Below are positions 61,718-64,000 of a stretch of 64,000 nucleotides of DNA, piece by piece (positions within the stretch are counted from its first letter, which is position 1; every line of letters starts with the position of its first letter). Under the pieces are notes generated by a model. The model was not told the DNA's origin and ran no database searches. It saw only the letters and a list, made by a program, of their open reading frames with translations. This DNA is from Nyssa sinensis (Eukaryota > Streptophyta > Magnoliopsida > Cornales > Nyssaceae), in contig CM018031.1 of NCBI GenBank assembly GCA_008638375.1, forward strand, positions 62,703,688 to 62,767,687, given 5' to 3'. Position numbers and translations under genes: made by a program.

Positions 61718-61800
61718 GATATGAGATGAGTTATATGTAGAAAAAAATTTATATATGAGATTTATGTATATCTATTTGTGTATATGTGTGTGTATGTATA

Positions 61801-61820
61801 TATATATATATATATATATT
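61801..61820. repeat. TA microsatellite
   Basis: Short TA run after TGTGTATG repeats. Confidence 0.8.
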
Positions 61821-62109
61821 TATATTTATAGAAGAGATTTATAAAAGGTGTGGCCAAATGCACTTATGCAATCCAATTCATTCATGATGTATGAATAGAA
61901 AAAAAGAAAAATAATTGATATATTGGTTTGATATATCGGATGTGTTAATAATTTTTTTATAATTAATAGATGTATTTGATATTTTTATTTAAATTTTAAA
62001 AAATAATTATGATATATAATATCATTCCATGAACTAATTCGATAAATTAATTCAGTATACTTAACATTATTCATAAAAAAATCATATTTGAAGTGTACTT
62101 AGGTCCATC

Positions 62110-63097
62110 CATTATAAAATGTGTCAAAATCAAAAACAGATAAAATAGCTTGCCAGCGTGCAAAAATCTGTTTGGATGCAATGTTTTTAACATCTTTTTC
62201 CAAAATATGTTTTGCGCTTTTGCAATCAATTTTAACCAAAAATTTTTTATTTAAAAGATCAGATTAAAATTTGCTAATGCATAAAACAAGAGATAAAATT
62301 TCTCGTTTAATAGTACTGTAATTTAACTGAGTTGGATTCCAAATTTTTGAATGATAATAGATGATCTGTTTTGGAGAATCTGGACTTGTTCGTTGACTAA
62401 GAATGCCATCATAACCAATATCGGAGGCATCGGTCTGAACAAGTTTGAATGCAGATGGAGAAGGGATACCAAGACAAGGGAGAGTCTTGACATATTGCTT
62501 AACAGACTGAATAATGGTTGTATGAGCAGTTGTCCAAGGAGAAGGATTACTGCGAAGACGATCAAAGAGTAATTTACACTGAGATCGAAGATTGGGGTAG
62601 AAATCTGAAATGTAATTAAGAGATCCTAGAAAACGCTGTAATTGAGTTTTCTCTAAGATCTGATCGGGGAATTTATCTGCAAACTGGATAGATCTTTGGA
62701 TGGGTTTGATCTGACCATAAGAAATATCAAAACCTAATCTAACTGATGTTTGGAATAGTTTGAGTTTACTGGATGAAAGAACACGACCATTGTGTTTAAT
62801 CACATTAAGAAACGAACGTAAGTGTTTCCAATGTTGATCAATGGAATCAGAGAAGACGAGAACATCGTCGATGTATACAATGATATGACTGGATAATGGA
62901 TTGAATATATCATTCATGATGTTCTGGAATTCGCTGGGTGCATTCTTAAGACCGAAAGGCATTACATTCCATTCGTAATGGCCAAAAGGAGTAGTGAATG
63001 CAATTTTGTATCGATCGGACTCATGAATCTGGATCTGCCAAAATCCTGATTTCATATTGAATTTACTGAATATGGTTGCAGTATGAAGCCGATTCAA
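62110..63097 (-). pseudogene. Endogenous pararetrovirus fragment (Caulimoviridae RT and RNase H)
   Basis: The minus strand is open for 278 codons (62264-63097). It carries reverse transcriptase motifs (FNMKSGFWQI, VMPFGLKNAP, YIDD) and the start of RNase H (QTDASDIGYDG). RT followed at once by RNase H, with KTQLQRFLGSLNY between them, fits plant pararetroviruses such as petuvirus/florendovirus relatives rather than LTR elements. The first codon is TTG, so this is an internal fragment. A stop at 62264-62266 breaks it, and recognisable RNase H sequence continues to about 62110. No movement, coat or protease part is seen, and the upstream part is lost before 63110. Confidence 0.8.
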
Positions 63098-63226
63098 TAA
63101 CTTCCCTGTTTATGCGGGGTATGAGATTGGAGGAAGATTCAACAGGTATTTGAAAGTCCAAAGTTCAGAGAGGTCGGTCAAAAGTTGTGGGATACTACTG
63201 TTTGTTGGTGAGAACTCATGTGTTAC

Positions 63227-63231
<5 letters not shown>

Positions 63232-63275
<44 letters not shown>
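63232..63275. repeat. TA microsatellite beside the pararetrovirus fragment
   Basis: About 22 TA repeats, roughly 130 bp from the upstream end of the viral homology. Confidence 0.95.
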
Positions 63276-63278
<3 letters not shown>

Positions 63279-64000
63279 AAATAAAATGGTGGGGCCAACA
63301 AAATCAGGTTTAGTCATTGGAGCCGTGTCACGCACTGAGAAACATGGCAGAATGCATGCACACTTTCATAGTGAGCTGATAAAAATACAGAAAGATTGTT
63401 TGAATCTTTTGAGTTTGGTGGTGAGGAGTTGCTTTGAGTTTGACCCATTTCCATTTCGGAACCTGCTCAGAAAATCTTTCAGTTGTCTCTTCCCTCCTTT
63501 TTCTATCTTCACTTTTTCAAAGATAATTTTTCTAATTCAATATCATTTTCTTTTTAATTTGTGCTCAATTAAGGCAGTTGGTTTCCCCCATTTCTTCGAA
63601 GCTGCATCAGACACAGAGAGAGATGTTTTAGTTTAAATTTCTGGGCTTGTCTTATTCTAAGGGTTGATAGTTCCAAGGTTCTTTTTTATGGGCTATCAAA
63701 TTGGACCAAGGATGGAAGAGAAGTAGAACTTCTCATTCAAGTTTGAAGTTTGAATTAAGTATTCCTTTCAACAACGTGATAATGACATTGAAACATTATT
63801 AAAATAATGAATTAATTGAGTAAAAAATTTGTTTAAAGATATGTATTCATTACCAAATCTTTTGACTAAGTCAGAACTTCTGAGAGTAATCTGGCCTTTG
63901 CCAAGCATTCTCAACCAAGTAATTTGCTTTACACTATCCAAGGGGAAACAAGAAGGAAAAAAAAAAGACTTGACACTTGCTTTGTTAACAACTCTTGCCT
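63276..64000. other. Unassigned DNA to the window end
   Basis: Contains an RY-type GCATGCA (63353-63359) and pyrimidine-rich stretches such as 63485-63520. It could be the leader of a plus-strand gene beyond the window, but no coding exon is supported. Confidence 0.25.

Noticed and set aside
62351..62572. Plus-strand ORF opposite the pararetrovirus fragment
   Set aside because: Shadow of the conserved polymerase frame on the other strand.
63187..63636. 149-codon ORF at the right end
   Set aside because: Starts in a TA run giving an Ile-Tyr repeat; the rest has no domain and odd composition.
1..64000. CRISPR array, tRNA or rRNA gene, organelle insert
   Set aside because: No spaced direct repeats, no cloverleaf with both promoter boxes at proper spacing, and no rRNA-like or organelle gene sequence was recognised.

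Overview
The window is nuclear DNA of a flowering plant, most likely a woody eudicot. Evidence: very AT-rich intergenic DNA, Ty1/copia and Tat-type Ty3/gypsy retrotransposons, hAT-type miniature elements, plant L1 LINE remnants, an endogenous pararetrovirus fragment, and two intronless plant ERF transcription-factor genes. The species cannot be named from sequence alone. Only two host protein genes can be supported: ERF-A (7392-8015, minus) and ERF-B (52502-53167, minus). They are paralogues of the ERF1/ERF15 type (group IX): one AP2/ERF domain plus a C-terminal EDLL activation motif. Both promoters carry GCC-box cores (GCCGCC read on the coding strand), so regulation by ERFs, including each other, is plausible.

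Layout. 1-3998: decayed Copia-A on the plus strand, with its 3' LTR. 4.5-7.1 kb: SINE-like sequence, a hAT-type element with its target duplication, and a minisatellite. 7.4-8.3 kb: ERF-A and promoter. 8.5-11.4 kb: inverted-repeat elements and a diverged partial copy of the downstream array unit. 11.47-49.69 kb: a tandem array of three copies of a unit of about 5 kb. Each copy holds the same LINE fragment and the same two GC-rich promoter-like blocks. Each copy was later invaded by different LTR elements. Unit 1 holds Copia-B (15382-23395), itself interrupted by a 2.87-kb solo LTR. Unit 2 holds a small non-autonomous LTR element (29476-30901). Unit 3 holds Copia-C (32214-37018) and a Tat-type Gypsy-D (37052-45654), side by side in one TA microsatellite. 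49.7-52.5 kb: intergenic, with one tandem duplication. 52.5-53.4 kb: ERF-B and promoter. 53.4-64 kb: intergenic, with two more hAT-type elements (55098-55554, 59925-61717), tandem duplications, and an endogenous pararetrovirus reverse transcriptase/RNase H fragment (about 62110-63097, minus).

The order of events can be read from the nesting: ERF duplication, local array duplication, then LTR element insertions one unit at a time. All retroelement pol genes carry stops, frameshifts or lost catalytic residues. No wholly new system is evident. The points most worth a second look are the promoter-like blocks repeated in the array between the two ERF genes, the antisense ORF of Gypsy-D with its own TATA promoter, the non-autonomous LTR element that lacks a target duplication but sits in a 110-bp direct repeat, and the long-open pararetrovirus fragment beside a TA run.
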